Shown piece after piece: positions 1 through 8,853 of a DNA stretch of 64,000 bases (position 1 is the first letter of the stretch; each line of letters starts with the position of its first letter). Below the pieces are notes generated by a model. It had not been told where the DNA came from. It searched no databases and saw nothing but the letters and a program-made list of their open reading frames with translations. Position numbers and translations under genes: made by a program. The DNA is from Methylobacterium sp. J-077 (lineage in GTDB: Bacteria > Pseudomonadota > Alphaproteobacteria > Rhizobiales > Beijerinckiaceae), in NCBI RefSeq assembly GCF_022829365.1, contig NZ_JAKSYJ010000119.1, positions 62,001 to 126,000 of the forward strand, written 5' to 3'.

Positions 1-600
1 GCCGGGCGGCATCGCCGCCAGGATCGCCTGGGTGGCGCCGTCGAGCATCAGGTCGGTGACGGCGTTGATGGTCGCGGTCGCATCGATCCGCCGCTTGAGG
101 TCGCCCTCGGCCTCTGTGACCTCGTCGAAGGGCTGGGCCTCCTCGAAATCCTCGTCCACCGCCCGGACGGGGGGCAGGTGGGCGCGGAATTCGTCGGCTT
201 CCTCCTCCGAATAGACCAGGCCGTGCAGCTCGATCAGCTTGAGGATGACGCGGTCCTTCCCCCGCTTCTCGGCCATGGCGTAGACGTAGGCCGCCTGCTT
301 GCCCGAGACGCGGTAGTTCACGTTCACCAGCGCCTCGCCCATCGACCACTCGACCCGATCGGCGGCCGGCTTGGTGCCGGCCTTGACCCCAGGCAGGCGC
401 CCGGTGACCAGCAGCACGGCCTCGTCGCGCTCGGCCCGGATCAAGGTCGGCGGCTCGAACACGATCCCGGCCTGCGCGGCGATGCGCTCCAGGGTCTTGT
501 GGTAGATCACGGCGGTACCCTGCACGCGCCAGACGTTGCCCCCGAAGGGCTCCCCGTAGCGCACCAGGATGTCGGCGATCTGCTTGTCGGCGGTTCGCAT
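1..600 (-). CDS. Conserved hypothetical protein, 3' end outside window
   Basis: The minus strand is open from an ATG at 600 to the window edge (200 codons, no stop). The protein starts MRTADKQIADILVRYGEPF and later reads VNYRVSGKQAAYVYAMAEKR. It looks soluble, with no signal peptide or membrane segment. I do not recognise a named family. The helix around AYVYAMAEKRGKDRVILKL loosely resembles helices in phage single-strand annealing proteins, but that is a weak impression. Only a weak GGAAC precedes the ATG. Codon use is normal for the region. A LexA-like half-site pair lies about 65 bases upstream. Function is unknown. Confidence 0.7.
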   Translation of the reverse strand, partial: MRTADKQIADILVRYGEPFGGNVWRVQGTAVIYHKTLERIAAQAGIVFEPPTLIRAERDEAVLLVTGRLPGVKAGTKPAADRVEWSMGEALVNVNYRVSGKQAAYVYAMAEKRGKDRVILKLIELHGLVYSEEEADEFRAHLPPVRAVDEDFEEAQPFDEVTEAEGDLKRRIDATATINAVTDLMLDGATQAILAAMPPG

Positions 601-1451
601 GCGGGGCTCGTTCCGGTGGGAGAAGGCCGCGTCATCCACAGCTTTCGACGGCGACGCTCTTTGTTCACGTTTTGTTTCATCGTATATGCGGCATCGTAGA
701 GGCTTGCGCAAGGGTCGGGGCTGGCTGCCCGCGGCGATTGGAGGGGGCTGCGTCAGTGCGCGCGGGGGTGTCACGGGCGCCCTGAGAGGGCTCGGTCGCG
801 GGTCGGATCGGGGATCGGTTTGAGGCGGGGGGCAGTGATGACGCGGTCGGTCCGGATTTGGCTTCACGGCTCAGAACGGCGACGGGTCCGAGCCCGATCA
901 CCCCACCCTCCAACCCAAACCCCTTATGCCGAAGGCGTGGGTGGGAAGGCTGACGGGTTGCTCGCGCAGTGAAGCAAACTCGGGACAGCGGTGGATCGGC
1001 TTAAAAATGTCTGCTTGCGACCGAGGCTGTGTCGAAACGCAGAGATATTGCGGAGGCGTGGAATAATCCTCTCCGCGTCAGCCGTTGGAACCCGCCCGCT
1101 GGCCTTTCCAGTGGGGATGCACGGCTTGTGTCGCCAATGCTCAGAGATCTTAAGCGGAAATCCTACTGCGATCGCTGATGGCATTCGAGTTTTCACGCAG
1201 CCTCGACCCGTCTCTGAAGTTCAGAAGGTCCGCTTGCGGGCAACTTGACCCAGCTCTGTGACTTATCCTGGCCGTAAGGAGTACGCCTGCTTCGAGACAG
1301 ACGTCCCACCAGAGCTGGCCTTGCCTCTGCCACATCCCATTACAGGTGCTTATTCGACCATCGACCTGCATCGGATCCCGACCCAGCACGCGGTGCATAC
1401 ACATACGAAAAATACTGATTTGAAGTCTTGCCAATTTACGAACAGACATAC
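601..1451. other. Long gene-poor stretch
   Basis: About 850 bases without a convincing gene. Short open frames exist on both strands (for example 924-1196 minus and 991-1248 plus), but they have poor start context and low-complexity or odd composition. The stretch holds the promoter region of the minus-strand gene at its left end and an AT-richer leader of the AraC gene at its right end (about 1400-1450). Confidence 0.5.
663..678 (-). promoter_or_regulatory. Possible LexA-like box
   Basis: The plus strand reads GTTC, seven bases, then GTTT, one mismatch from the GTTC-N7-GTTC box of alphaproteobacterial LexA. On the minus strand it lies just downstream of a TATACG-like -10 element around 683-688 and about 65 bases before the ATG at 600, a plausible repressor position. 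The match is short and could be chance. Confidence 0.25.
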
Positions 1452-1482
1452 CTTGCAGATCGAGCGAGTCTCGATCTGCAAG
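1452..1482. repeat. Perfect inverted repeat before AraC gene
   Basis: Two 13-base arms (CTTGCAGATCGAG and its exact complement) flank a 5-base spacer, ending 22 bases before the TTG start of the AraC-type gene. The position overlaps the untranslated leader. It could be an operator for the regulator itself or an RNA hairpin occluding the leader. The symmetry is seen directly; the function is inferred. Confidence 0.6.
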
Positions 1483-1504
1483 TGTCTGAACCAGGGAGTA
1501 TAGA

Positions 1505-2452
1505 TTGACCGAGCGCCCCCGCGTCAAAACGCTGAGGCAGAGCACGGCCGAGGTCGAGTCGAAACGAGCGTACGAGTTCTGGCGCGACACGGCTCTGGCC
1601 ATGTCCGGCGTCTCTACCGCCGGGGCCGAGGAACGGCAGTCGTTCGCTGCCAGTCGCCTCGTCGCCGTCACGGCCCACAGCACGTTGCTGCACACCGAGG
1701 GCCCGCGGGTCGATGTCGAGCGCTCGGCGCGCCATGTCCGCCAAGACGGGCGCGACACCGTCACGATCACCCTGGTCCTGCGCGGTACCCAGTACTTCGA
1801 ACAAGGGACCCGCGGCGGGCGGATGGCTCCCGGCGACATCAGCATCACCGACTCCGGACGCCCGTTCCTGATCGGGGCCTACGAGGATTACGAGGAGATC
1901 CGGCTTAGCGCGACGCGCGCCGCCTTCAGGGCCCATGTCGGCGAGCCGGAAGCCTATGCCGGCCGTCTGATCGGCCACGGCCCCCTCAATGCGCTGTTCG
2001 CGACCTATCTGCGGTCCTACGCGGCCTTGGTGCCGGGCATGACGGAGGCCGAGGCCGGCATCGCGGTCGAGGGCACCCTCCACCTGCTCCGGAGTTTGGT
2101 GGGCGCGCCCACGGGCGACGTCACAGCCGACGCGCTACGGTCACTGGCTGCGGTGCATATCGAACGCCGCCTACACGATCCGGGATTCGGTCCCGACGCC
2201 CTGTACCGGGCATTGTGCGTCTCCCGCAGCCGTCTCTACGCCGCCTTCGCCGACGGCGAGGGCGTCGCGGCGGCGATCCGCGACGCACGCCTCGACCGGG
2301 CGCATCGCCAGTTGTCGGCCCCTGCCCATGCCGGCGACAGCATCGCGACCATCATGCTCCGGTGCGGCTTCACCAATGCGTCGGGCTTCAGCACCGCCTT
2401 TCGTCGGCGCTTCGGAACCGCGCCGCGCGATCTCAGAGCCTCGAACACCTGA
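1505..2452 (+). CDS. AraC family transcriptional regulator
   Basis: A 315-residue protein with an AraC-binding-like sensor region (about residues 20-200) and a C-terminal pair of helix-turn-helix motifs (about 215-312). The second HTH contains SIATIMLRCGFTNASGFSTA and ends RRFGTAPRDLR, the family's usual signature. The start is a TTG at 1505, chosen because AGGGAG lies 6 bases upstream at 1493-1498. It follows a perfect palindrome and an AT-richer leader, so autoregulation is plausible. Its target is unknown; no obvious enzyme gene is co-oriented, and the next gene converges on it. The effector cannot be read from the sequence. Confidence 0.88.
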   Translation: MTERPRVKTLRQSTAEVESKRAYEFWRDTALAMSGVSTAGAEERQSFAASRLVAVTAHSTLLHTEGPRVDVERSARHVRQDGRDTVTITLVLRGTQYFEQGTRGGRMAPGDISITDSGRPFLIGAYEDYEEIRLSATRAAFRAHVGEPEAYAGRLIGHGPLNALFATYLRSYAALVPGMTEAEAGIAVEGTLHLLRSLVGAPTGDVTADALRSLAAVHIERRLHDPGFGPDALYRALCVSRSRLYAAFADGEGVAAAIRDARLDRAHRQLSAPAHAGDSIATIMLRCGFTNASGFSTAFRRRFGTAPRDLRASNT

Positions 2453-2771
2453 GGGCGGACGCTTCACCGGACCTGCGGCGGCGACCAACCGCATCAGCGG
2501 CCGGGCCAGGACGCCGCGTCGCCGGGGAGAGCGGCAACACGTCACGAAAATGGACGAAGGCTTCTTGAACGACCGCGATGGGCGTAAGGTCGAAGGTCCG
2601 TTTCCGGGCATCCCGCCCATTTCCGCTTCCCTGCTCACCCGGCCATTCGGCTTGCGAGCCCACTCAGTCGTAGCGGCCCGGGCAGGCGGTTCTCGAAATC
2701 CGACATGCTTTGACGTCAAGACGGCCCCGCCGAAGCGGAGCCGAGGGGGCCGACGCTCTGACGGCGACCCG
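2453..2771. other. Intergenic stretch between convergent genes
   Basis: 319 bases with no supported gene between the AraC gene and the convergent oxidoreductase. A short perfect hairpin (CTGACGG, CGAC loop, CCGTCAG) at 2758-2775 overlaps the oxidoreductase stop codon. It has no T-tract, so it is at best a weak terminator. Confidence 0.5.
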
Positions 2772-3761
2772 TCAGACCGTGACGACGATCTTTCCGACCT
2801 GTTCGTTGCTCTCCATGAAGCGGTGAGCCTCCACGATTTCATCGAGCTTGAAGGTCTTGCCGATGACCGGCTTCAGGTCACCGGAGGCCAGCCCGTCCAG
2901 AATGAATGCTTTCGCCTTCTCCAGCCGCGGCAGGTCCTGGGTGATTTCCATGAGCTGGTAGCCCCGGATCGTCAGCTCATTTCCGAGGAGCGCCAGCACC
3001 GGGATCTGCACGTCACTGAAGTCAAGCGCGCCATACTGGAAGAAGATGCCCCGGTGCACCAATGCGTCGAGGATCTTCGGCACCTCGGGGCCGCCCACCG
3101 GGTCGAAGGCCATGCGCGCGCCCTTGCCGTCGGTGATCCTCCTCACCTCCGCGACGAGGTCCTGCTCCGACGTGGCGATGACATGCTGCGCACCCGCGGC
3201 GAGCAAGGTGTCGCGCTTCGAGCTACCGCGTGTCAGGGCGATAGAGACGCCGCCGAGCATGTTGACGATCTGGATGGCGGCCAAGCCGACGCTGGACGAG
3301 GCGGCCCGGATCAGCACCACGTCACCCTTCTGCACCGTGGCGATGTCCACCAGCGCGCCGTAGGCGGTGACGAACATCATCCAGGTCGCGGCGGCCTCCT
3401 CCCACGACAGGTTGTCGGGGTGCTTCACCACGCCGAAGGCAGGCGCGTTCACAAGTTCGCCGTGCAGACCATACTGGCCGAGGAAGAAGCAGGGCACGAC
3501 GCTGACCTTGTCACCGATCGCGAGGCCTTCGACGCCGGGGCCAACCTTCTCGATGATGCCGGCGGCCTCGTAGCCGTTGATCTCCGGGAACTTCGGGTCG
3601 GTCACGTACTGGCCGGTGCGGAACATGACCTCCGCCCGGTTCAGGCCGAGGGCCTTGGTCCTGATCTGGACCTCGCCCTCTTTGGGGGCGCGTACCGCGA
3701 CGTCCTCGATCTTGAGAACCTCGGGACCACCGATCTCATGGAAGCGAACGATACGGCTCAT
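2772..3761 (-). CDS. Zinc-type alcohol dehydrogenase / quinone oxidoreductase family protein
   Basis: A 329-residue MDR-superfamily NADPH-dependent oxidoreductase. The N-terminal GroES-like half includes GYEAAGIIEKVGPGVEGLAIGDKV. The Rossmann half follows, with VLIRAASSSVGLAAIQI as the cofactor-binding stretch and DPVGGPEVPKILDALVHRG downstream. Structural-zinc cysteines are absent, which points to the quinone oxidoreductase branch. I place the start at the ATG at 3761 (MSRIVRFHEIGG), where the family normally begins; an upstream ATG at 3806 would add 15 unconserved residues. Its substrate is unknown. It sits upstream of, and in the same direction as, the NADP oxidoreductase gene, but two hairpins separate them. 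Confidence 0.87.
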   Translation of the reverse strand: MSRIVRFHEIGGPEVLKIEDVAVRAPKEGEVQIRTKALGLNRAEVMFRTGQYVTDPKFPEINGYEAAGIIEKVGPGVEGLAIGDKVSVVPCFFLGQYGLHGELVNAPAFGVVKHPDNLSWEEAAATWMMFVTAYGALVDIATVQKGDVVLIRAASSSVGLAAIQIVNMLGGVSIALTRGSSKRDTLLAAGAQHVIATSEQDLVAEVRRITDGKGARMAFDPVGGPEVPKILDALVHRGIFFQYGALDFSDVQIPVLALLGNELTIRGYQLMEITQDLPRLEKAKAFILDGLASGDLKPVIGKTFKLDEIVEAHRFMESNEQVGKIVVTV

Positions 3762-3865
3762 GACGGACACGCTTTCTGAATTGGGGGAGCAACGCTCCGC
3801 GGACATGCCGATCCCAGCGCCCGAGGCGGGCGCCGACCAGGCGTTCGGGGTACGGGCAGTGGCTC

Positions 3866-3962
3866 AGAGCCGTTCCCGGACGCGCCGCGACGGGGAACGG
3901 CTCTAAGTCCTTGATGTAACGCGCTCGCTCGCCGCCGAATCGGTTTCCACTTCGGCGGCGAG
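3866..3962. repeat. Two adjacent palindromes
   Basis: A first pair of perfect 12-base arms lies at 3866-3877 and 3893-3904 (AGAGCCGTTCCC and its complement). A second 12-base pair lies at 3928-3939 and 3951-3962 around the loop TCGGTTTCCAC. The second resembles palindromes containing CGGTTTCCAC that I recall as dispersed in Rhizobiales genomes. It lies just after the stop of the minus-strand gene ending at 3967, so it may also act in termination. Confidence 0.55.
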
Positions 3963-3966
3963 CGCG

Positions 3967-4596
3967 CTAGGCGGCCTTGACCCAAGCCGGCGCGACGCCG
4001 GTGCCCTGGCCCAGGAAGAACCCGAAGTGGATGTTGAGCGCGCCGACCGGCTCCAGGAACCGGGCATTCGAGAGCGGACCGCTATCGACGGCTTGGAAGC
4101 CGGTCCTGGTCGCGAGGCTGGACACGACCGCTTTCGCAGGCTCGTCGTCAGCGGCCACGAACACCTGCACCGGCACACCGGTGCGGGCCTCGGTCGGGAG
4201 GAGCTGCGCGAAGATCGTGTTGAACGCCTTCACCACCTTGGCCTGCGGCGCAAGCTTTTGCAGCGCCTCGGCGGCCGACGTGGTGTGACCGAGCCGAAGG
4301 CCCTTGAAGTCCTCGGTGACGGGATTCGAGATGTCGATGATGACCTTGCCCGACAGGTCGCCCGCCGCGCGGATCGTCTCCGCGAAGTGCTGATACCAGA
4401 CAGCCACGAGGATCACGTCGGCGAGGCGGCCCGCTGCGGCGATCCCGCCGCCTTCGGTCCCTCCACCGATCTCCTGCGCGAGCTGCGACGCCTTCGCCGC
4501 GTCGCGGGCACCGATGACAACCTTTTCGCTCGCGCCGGCAAGCAGCTTGGCGAAGCCGCTGCCCATGTTGCCGGTTCCGATGACGGCGATGGTCAT
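3967..4596 (-). CDS. NADPH-dependent F420 reductase-like oxidoreductase
   Basis: A 209-residue protein of the NADP oxidoreductase, coenzyme F420-dependent type. It opens with a Rossmann nucleotide-binding loop (AVIGTGNMGSGFAK) and carries VVIGARD after the second strand, as in NADP-binding members. It is a single Rossmann domain with a short C-terminal extension, typical of bacterial members that need not use F420. The start at 4596 is supported by GAGGAG upstream and by the family N-terminus; an earlier ATG at 4689 would add an arginine-rich stretch unlike the family. It is divergent from the LysR-type gene at 4712, a classic regulator-target arrangement. The substrate is unknown. Confidence 0.85.
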   Translation of the reverse strand: MTIAVIGTGNMGSGFAKLLAGASEKVVIGARDAAKASQLAQEIGGGTEGGGIAAAGRLADVILVAVWYQHFAETIRAAGDLSGKVIIDISNPVTEDFKGLRLGHTTSAAEALQKLAPQAKVVKAFNTIFAQLLPTEARTGVPVQVFVAADDEPAKAVVSSLATRTGFQAVDSGPLSNARFLEPVGALNIHFGFFLGQGTGVAPAWVKAA

Positions 4597-4711
4597 GGCT
4601 GCTCTCCTCATCCGTCGCCGACCGCGTCGGCGTCGGTGGATGTATGGGCCTCCTCGTTTCCGTGATAAATCGACGTCTGATTGCGACACTCGAAACCATC
4701 AGTCAGGAATT

Positions 4712-5594
4712 ATGGATCGCCTAGCCAGCATGGAGGTCTTCGCCGCGGTTGCGGACGCAGGCTCGTTCGCGGCGGCGGCCCATGCCGCCGGCATCTCAGC
4801 CGCAATGGTTGGCAAGCATATCCGGCAGCTGGAAGAGTACCTGGGCGTGCAGCTTCTCAACCGGACGACCCGGCGGCAGAGCCTGACCGATGCCGGTCGG
4901 AACTTCCTTGAACGGACACGGATCGTGCTGGCGGAACTGGAGGCGGCGGAGGCGTTGGCGGCAGAGAGCCGGGCACGGCCGAGAGGCGAGCTGCGCGTCA
5001 ACGCGCCCTATGCCTTCGGCGCGCATAGCCTCGCACCGCTGCTTCCCGCCTATATGGCTGACAACCCGGAGGTGACCGTGCGCCTCACGCTCAGCGACCG
5101 TATCGTTGACTTGGTCGATGAGGGTTACGACTGCGTGTTTCGCGCGGGATCGCTGCACGACAGCGCCCTGATCGCCCGGGGCCTGAATCCGCTGCGACTG
5201 ATCGCTTGCGCATCGCCAACCTACTTTGCGCCATACCCGGCCGGAACATCCCGGGGATCTCGTGCGGCACGCCTGCCTCGGCTTTGCCGGTTCGGCCCTC
5301 GAAGAGCGTTGGACCTTCTGCAGCGGCGGCGGTGAAGCGGTCGTGCCGATCGTCTCGCGATTCTCGGCCAACAGCGGCGAAGCCCTGCGGCAGGCGGCCC
5401 TGGCCGGGCTGGGCATCATCCTTCACGTCGAGGAGTTGCTGGCCGACGACGTTGTGGCGGGCCGGTTGGTGCGCATCCTTCCGGAATGGCGTTCGGAACG
5501 CCCGCTCCACATCCTCTATGCACCAGATCGCCGCATCACGCCCAAGCTCCGGTCATTCCTCGACTTCGCTGCGGCAAACTTCGGACCCGCTTGA
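4712..5594 (+). pseudogene. LysR family regulator, frameshifted
   Basis: A LysR regulator of about 290 residues in two frames. The first frame (ATG 4712, AGGAA upstream) encodes the winged HTH (FAAVADAGSFAAAAHAAGIS) and the first half of the substrate-binding domain through CASPTYFA. Around 5225-5232 the reading jumps to another frame that resumes RPEHPGDLVRHACLGFAGSA and runs to the stop at 5592-5594. The junction TTTGCGCCAT fits loss of two bases from an expected TTTGCGCGCCAT, giving the usual ARH before RPEHPGDL. Either it is a real inactivating slippage or a sequence error. As read, the protein would end early at 5335 without its C-terminal lobe. It is divergent from the NADP oxidoreductase it probably controlled. 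Confidence 0.85.
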
Positions 5595-5785
5595 AACCGC
5601 CGTGCGTCCTTGGGCCGTTCGGGCCGGGTCTCGGGTCTGACTTGTCACGCTGGTGCACACAAAGCCGACAGTCGCAATCCCACCCCGCTCGGACGGCGTC
5701 AGGGCCAAGTCGATTGATTCACACCGGAGCGCAGCGGGCGATGCCCGGCCTCGGCGTGTCCCGGACCGCGCCATGCGGCGCCTGA

Positions 5786-6763
5786 TCACGCGGCGGGACG
5801 ACCGTCCCGCCCAGAAAACCCGGTCCCGGTCAGCTCGATCGACAACGCCCACAACCGCTCGGCCTCCCCGGGATCCACCGCGTATTCCTTGACGCCGACG
5901 AACGGCTGGGCCGCCGCCTCCGCGCGCACGGCGGCATCGCAATCCTCGCAATAGAGGCCGCCGAGTCCGTCGAGCCGCGGCGACGTCGCCGCCCAGACCT
6001 GGGTGGCCGCGCCCTGGGCCGGGCTCTTGAAGGTCGGGTCCGCGGCCGCGCCGTGCGCGTCGAGCCAGCCCTCCGCGATCATCTCGGCCTGCGTCAGGTG
6101 GCGCTGAAGCGGTGTGAAGATCTTTCCCGGATGCAGCGAGAAGGCGCAGATGCCCCGGTCCCGGCCGAGCCGGTCGAGATGGACCGCGAACAGGGCGTTG
6201 GCGGTTTTTGACTGGCCGTAGGCGCGCCACTTGTCGTAACCGGACGCGAAATGGAGATCGTCCCAGCGGATCGGTGACAGGTGATGCCCGGCCGAGGATA
6301 CGGCGATCACCCGGGCGCCCCCGTCGAGCAGCGGCAGGAGGCGGTTGGTCAGGGCGAAATGGCCGAGATGGTTGGTGGCGAACTGCACCTCCCAGCCCGG
6401 CCCGACCCGGCTCTCTGGGCAGGCCATGAGGCCAGCATTGTTGATCAACCAGTCGATATGCCTACCGGCGGCCAGGACGCGCTGGGCGAAGCGCCGGACA
6501 CTGGTGAGGTCCGAGAGGTCGATAGCGTCGACCGTGACCCCGGGGATGTCGCGGGTCGCCATCCAGGCGGCGTCCGAGTTGCGGGCGGCGACGAGGATTT
6601 CGGCGCCCGCTTTCGCGAGCGCTCGGGTGGTTTCCAGGCCGAGGCCCGAATGGCCGCCGGTGACGATCGCGAATCTTCCGGTCAGCTCGCGCCCGGCCAG
6701 GACCTCGGAGGTGGTGCTGCGGGCGCCGAAGCCCGATCCGAGCGGTGTCTGGTGATCGATCAT
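5786..6763 (-). CDS. SDR family oxidoreductase
   Basis: A 325-residue short-chain dehydrogenase/reductase, retinol-dehydrogenase-like in length. The cofactor motif TGGHSGLG is near residue 35, NNAG near 107, and the catalytic YGQSK (Y-x3-K) near 182 with the serine in AVSSAGHH. The C-terminal CEDCDAAVRAEAAA region is typical of this longer SDR group. The start at 6763 is the only good ATG before the conserved N-terminal region. It is divergent from the AraC-type gene at 6881, with 117 bases between starts, so that regulator probably controls it. The substrate is unknown. Confidence 0.87.
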   Translation of the reverse strand: MIDHQTPLGSGFGARSTTSEVLAGRELTGRFAIVTGGHSGLGLETTRALAKAGAEILVAARNSDAAWMATRDIPGVTVDAIDLSDLTSVRRFAQRVLAAGRHIDWLINNAGLMACPESRVGPGWEVQFATNHLGHFALTNRLLPLLDGGARVIAVSSAGHHLSPIRWDDLHFASGYDKWRAYGQSKTANALFAVHLDRLGRDRGICAFSLHPGKIFTPLQRHLTQAEMIAEGWLDAHGAAADPTFKSPAQGAATQVWAATSPRLDGLGGLYCEDCDAAVRAEAAAQPFVGVKEYAVDPGEAERLWALSIELTGTGFSGRDGRPAA

Positions 6764-6880
6764 GGTCTTGCTCCGGGGCGGCGAAGACGCGCCGCCGTGT
6801 CGTCACGATGATCGACCCGGCGTGCCGGACGCTCCATGCTGCAGCGTCCGCGATTCCTGTGCGGGCGTCCGGCTGTCGCC

Positions 6881-7810
6881 ATGGATCCGCTCTCCGATGT
6901 GCTGTCGCTGCTGAGGCCCAGGAGCGTGCTCAGCGCCGGGCTCGATGCAGGAGGCGAGTGGGCGATCCGCTTCCCCGCCCATGACGGGATCAAGTTCAAC
7001 GCAGTGGTGCGGGGCGCCTGCTGGGTGGCGGTCGAGGGCGCGGCCGAGCCGGTCCGGATCGCGGCCGGCGACTGCTTCCTGCTGACCCGGGGGCGGCCGT
7101 TCCGCCTTGCCACCGACCTGAGGCACCCGGCGACCGAGTCCGCCACGATCTACGACCGCGCGGCGGACAACGTCGCGATCTGCAACGGCGGCGGCGCCTT
7201 CTTCCTGATCGGCGGGCGCTTCCTGTTCGCGGGCGATGCGGCCGGGCTGCTGTTCGACGCGCTGCCGGCGATCGTGCCGATCCGGGACGCCTCGAACCAG
7301 GCCGCGATCCTGCGCTGGGCGCTGGAGCAGCTGGCCGTCGAGCTGCGCCAGGGCACGCCCGGCAGCGCCCTGATGGCCGACCATCTCGCGCAGATCATGC
7401 TGCTGCAGGTGCTGCGGCTCTGGCTCGCCTCCGAGCGCCCGGCCGGCTGGCTCGGGGCGCTGGCCGATCCGCGGCTGGCCCGGGCGCTCGGCGCCCTGCA
7501 CGCCGAGCCGGCGCGGCGCTGGACGCTGGCGGAGCTGGCCGCCCGCGCCGGCATGTCGCGCACGACCTTCGCGGAGAAATTCCGCGCGGTGGTCGGCCGG
7601 CCACCCCTCGAGTATCTCGCGGGCTGGCGGATGCAGCGCGCCGCCGACCTGCTGCGGCGCTCCGACGCGCGCGTCGCCGAGATCGCGTATTCAGTCGGCT
7701 ACGAATCCGAGACCGCGTTCCGCACCGCCTTCCGCCGGCGGATGCTGTGCACGCCGATGCAGTATCGGCGGGGAAGGGACGCATTGTTGCTGCACCGCAC
7801 CCTGCGTTAA
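6881..7810 (+). CDS. AraC family transcriptional regulator (cupin_6 type)
   Basis: A 309-residue regulator. The N-terminal half (MDPLSDVLSLLRPRSVLSAG to about 190) is the AraC-type cupin sensor often seen next to SDR genes, with IAAGDCFLLTRGRPF in the barrel. The C-terminal half has two HTH motifs (LAELAARAGMSRTTFAEKF and VAEIAYSVGYESETAF) ending CTPMQYRRGR. I chose the ATG at 6881 over one at 6836 because conservation starts there. It is divergent from the SDR gene at 6763 and probably regulates it. The effector is unknown. Confidence 0.87.
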   Translation: MDPLSDVLSLLRPRSVLSAGLDAGGEWAIRFPAHDGIKFNAVVRGACWVAVEGAAEPVRIAAGDCFLLTRGRPFRLATDLRHPATESATIYDRAADNVAICNGGGAFFLIGGRFLFAGDAAGLLFDALPAIVPIRDASNQAAILRWALEQLAVELRQGTPGSALMADHLAQIMLLQVLRLWLASERPAGWLGALADPRLARALGALHAEPARRWTLAELAARAGMSRTTFAEKFRAVVGRPPLEYLAGWRMQRAADLLRRSDARVAEIAYSVGYESETAFRTAFRRRMLCTPMQYRRGRDALLLHRTLR

Positions 7811-7901
7811 AGCTCGTCCGGAAAAGGTGGGGGCCGGATTTACGGACGCGACGACGCGACCGAGACCGGACCGCCTCGACGCTGTCCGAGACCGAGCCGC
7901 G

Positions 7902-8699
7902 ATGACGCCTTCCCTCTGGACCCGCCTGTCGAACCCGAGCCACTTCATGCGCTGGTCCGGCGCCCTGGTGCCATGGCTCGCCGCCCTGTCGGTGGGCCTA
8001 GTCGGCCTGGGACTCTACCTGACGTTCTTCGTCGTGCCGCCCGACTACCAGCAGGGCGAGACGGTGCGGATCATGTACATCCACGTCCCGGCGGCCTGGC
8101 TCGGGGTGTTCTTCTACGGCGCCATGAGCCTGTCGGCGATCGGCACCCTGGTCTGGCGCCATCCCCTGGCGGACGTCGCCCAGCGCGCCGCCGCGCCGAT
8201 CGGGGCGGCGTTCACGCTGATCTGCCTGGTCACCGGCTCGCTCTGGGGCAAGCCGATGTGGGGGACCTACTGGGTCTGGGACGCGCGCCTGACCTCGATG
8301 CTGATCCTGCTGCTGATCTATTGCGGCATCATCGCCCTGTGGCGCACCCTCGAGGAGCCGAACCGCGCCGCCCGGGCCGTGGCGATCCTGACGCTGGTCG
8401 GCGCGGTGAACCTGCCGATCATCAAGTTCTCGGTGAACTGGTGGTCGACCCTGCACCAGCCGGCCTCGATCCTGCGCATGGGCGGCTCGACCATCGACCC
8501 GTCGATGCTCTACCCGCTGCTGATCATGATCGCCGCCGCGACGCTGGGCGGGACCACGCTCCACCTCTACGCCATGCGCACCGAGATCATGCGCCGCCGG
8601 GTGCGGACGCTGACGATCCGCGAGGCCGAGCGCCTGGACCGGACCCAGCCGCGCCTCACCCCGAAGCCCGCCGGGATGCCGGTCGGGCAACCGGTCTAG
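7902..8699 (+). CDS. ccmC: Heme exporter protein CcmC
   Basis: A 265-residue inner-membrane protein with six predicted membrane spans. In system I cytochrome c maturation it presents heme to CcmE at the periplasmic face. The tryptophan-rich heme-handling segment reads WGKPMWGTYWVWDARLTS (about residues 115-132), and the flanking histidines are in YIHVPAAW and WWSTLHQPAS. The start at 7902 is the ATG at the family N-terminus; an in-frame ATG at 7827 would add non-family residues. ccmD starts 10 bases after its stop and ccmG overlaps ccmD, so the three form one operon. The usual ccmA and ccmB are not upstream here; an AraC/SDR pair occupies that position. Confidence 0.96.
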   Translation: MTPSLWTRLSNPSHFMRWSGALVPWLAALSVGLVGLGLYLTFFVVPPDYQQGETVRIMYIHVPAAWLGVFFYGAMSLSAIGTLVWRHPLADVAQRAAAPIGAAFTLICLVTGSLWGKPMWGTYWVWDARLTSMLILLLIYCGIIALWRTLEEPNRAARAVAILTLVGAVNLPIIKFSVNWWSTLHQPASILRMGGSTIDPSMLYPLLIMIAAATLGGTTLHLYAMRTEIMRRRVRTLTIREAERLDRTQPRLTPKPAGMPVGQPV

Positions 8700-8709
8700 G
8701 ATTTTTTCG

Positions 8710-8853
8710 ATGGATCTCGGGTCTCACGGCGGCTTCATCATCGCCGCCTACGCGTTCACGGCCCTGGTCATGGCCGGCCTGATCGGCAACGCCATCCGCG
8801 ATCGGCGGGCGCAGCTGCGCGCGCTCAAGGGTTTCGGGGAGGATCGGCGGTGA
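8710..8853 (+). CDS. ccmD: Heme exporter protein CcmD
   Basis: A 47-residue small membrane protein that stabilises the CcmABC-CcmE complex. It starts MDLGSHGGFIIAAYAFTAL, one hydrophobic span followed by a basic tail (AIRDRRAQLRALKGF), the standard CcmD pattern. It lies between ccmC and ccmG. Its stop overlaps the GTG start of ccmG by four bases (GTGA), indicating translational coupling. The length is normal for the family. Confidence 0.92.
   Translation: MDLGSHGGFIIAAYAFTALVMAGLIGNAIRDRRAQLRALKGFGEDRR

Noticed and set aside
924-1248. Short opposing open frames in the left gene-poor stretch
   Set aside because: They have no ribosome site, no recognisable domain and atypical composition. They are likely chance frames.
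2758-2775. Hairpin CTGACGG/CCGTCAG as a terminator
   Set aside because: It is short, overlaps the oxidoreductase stop codon and has no T-tract.
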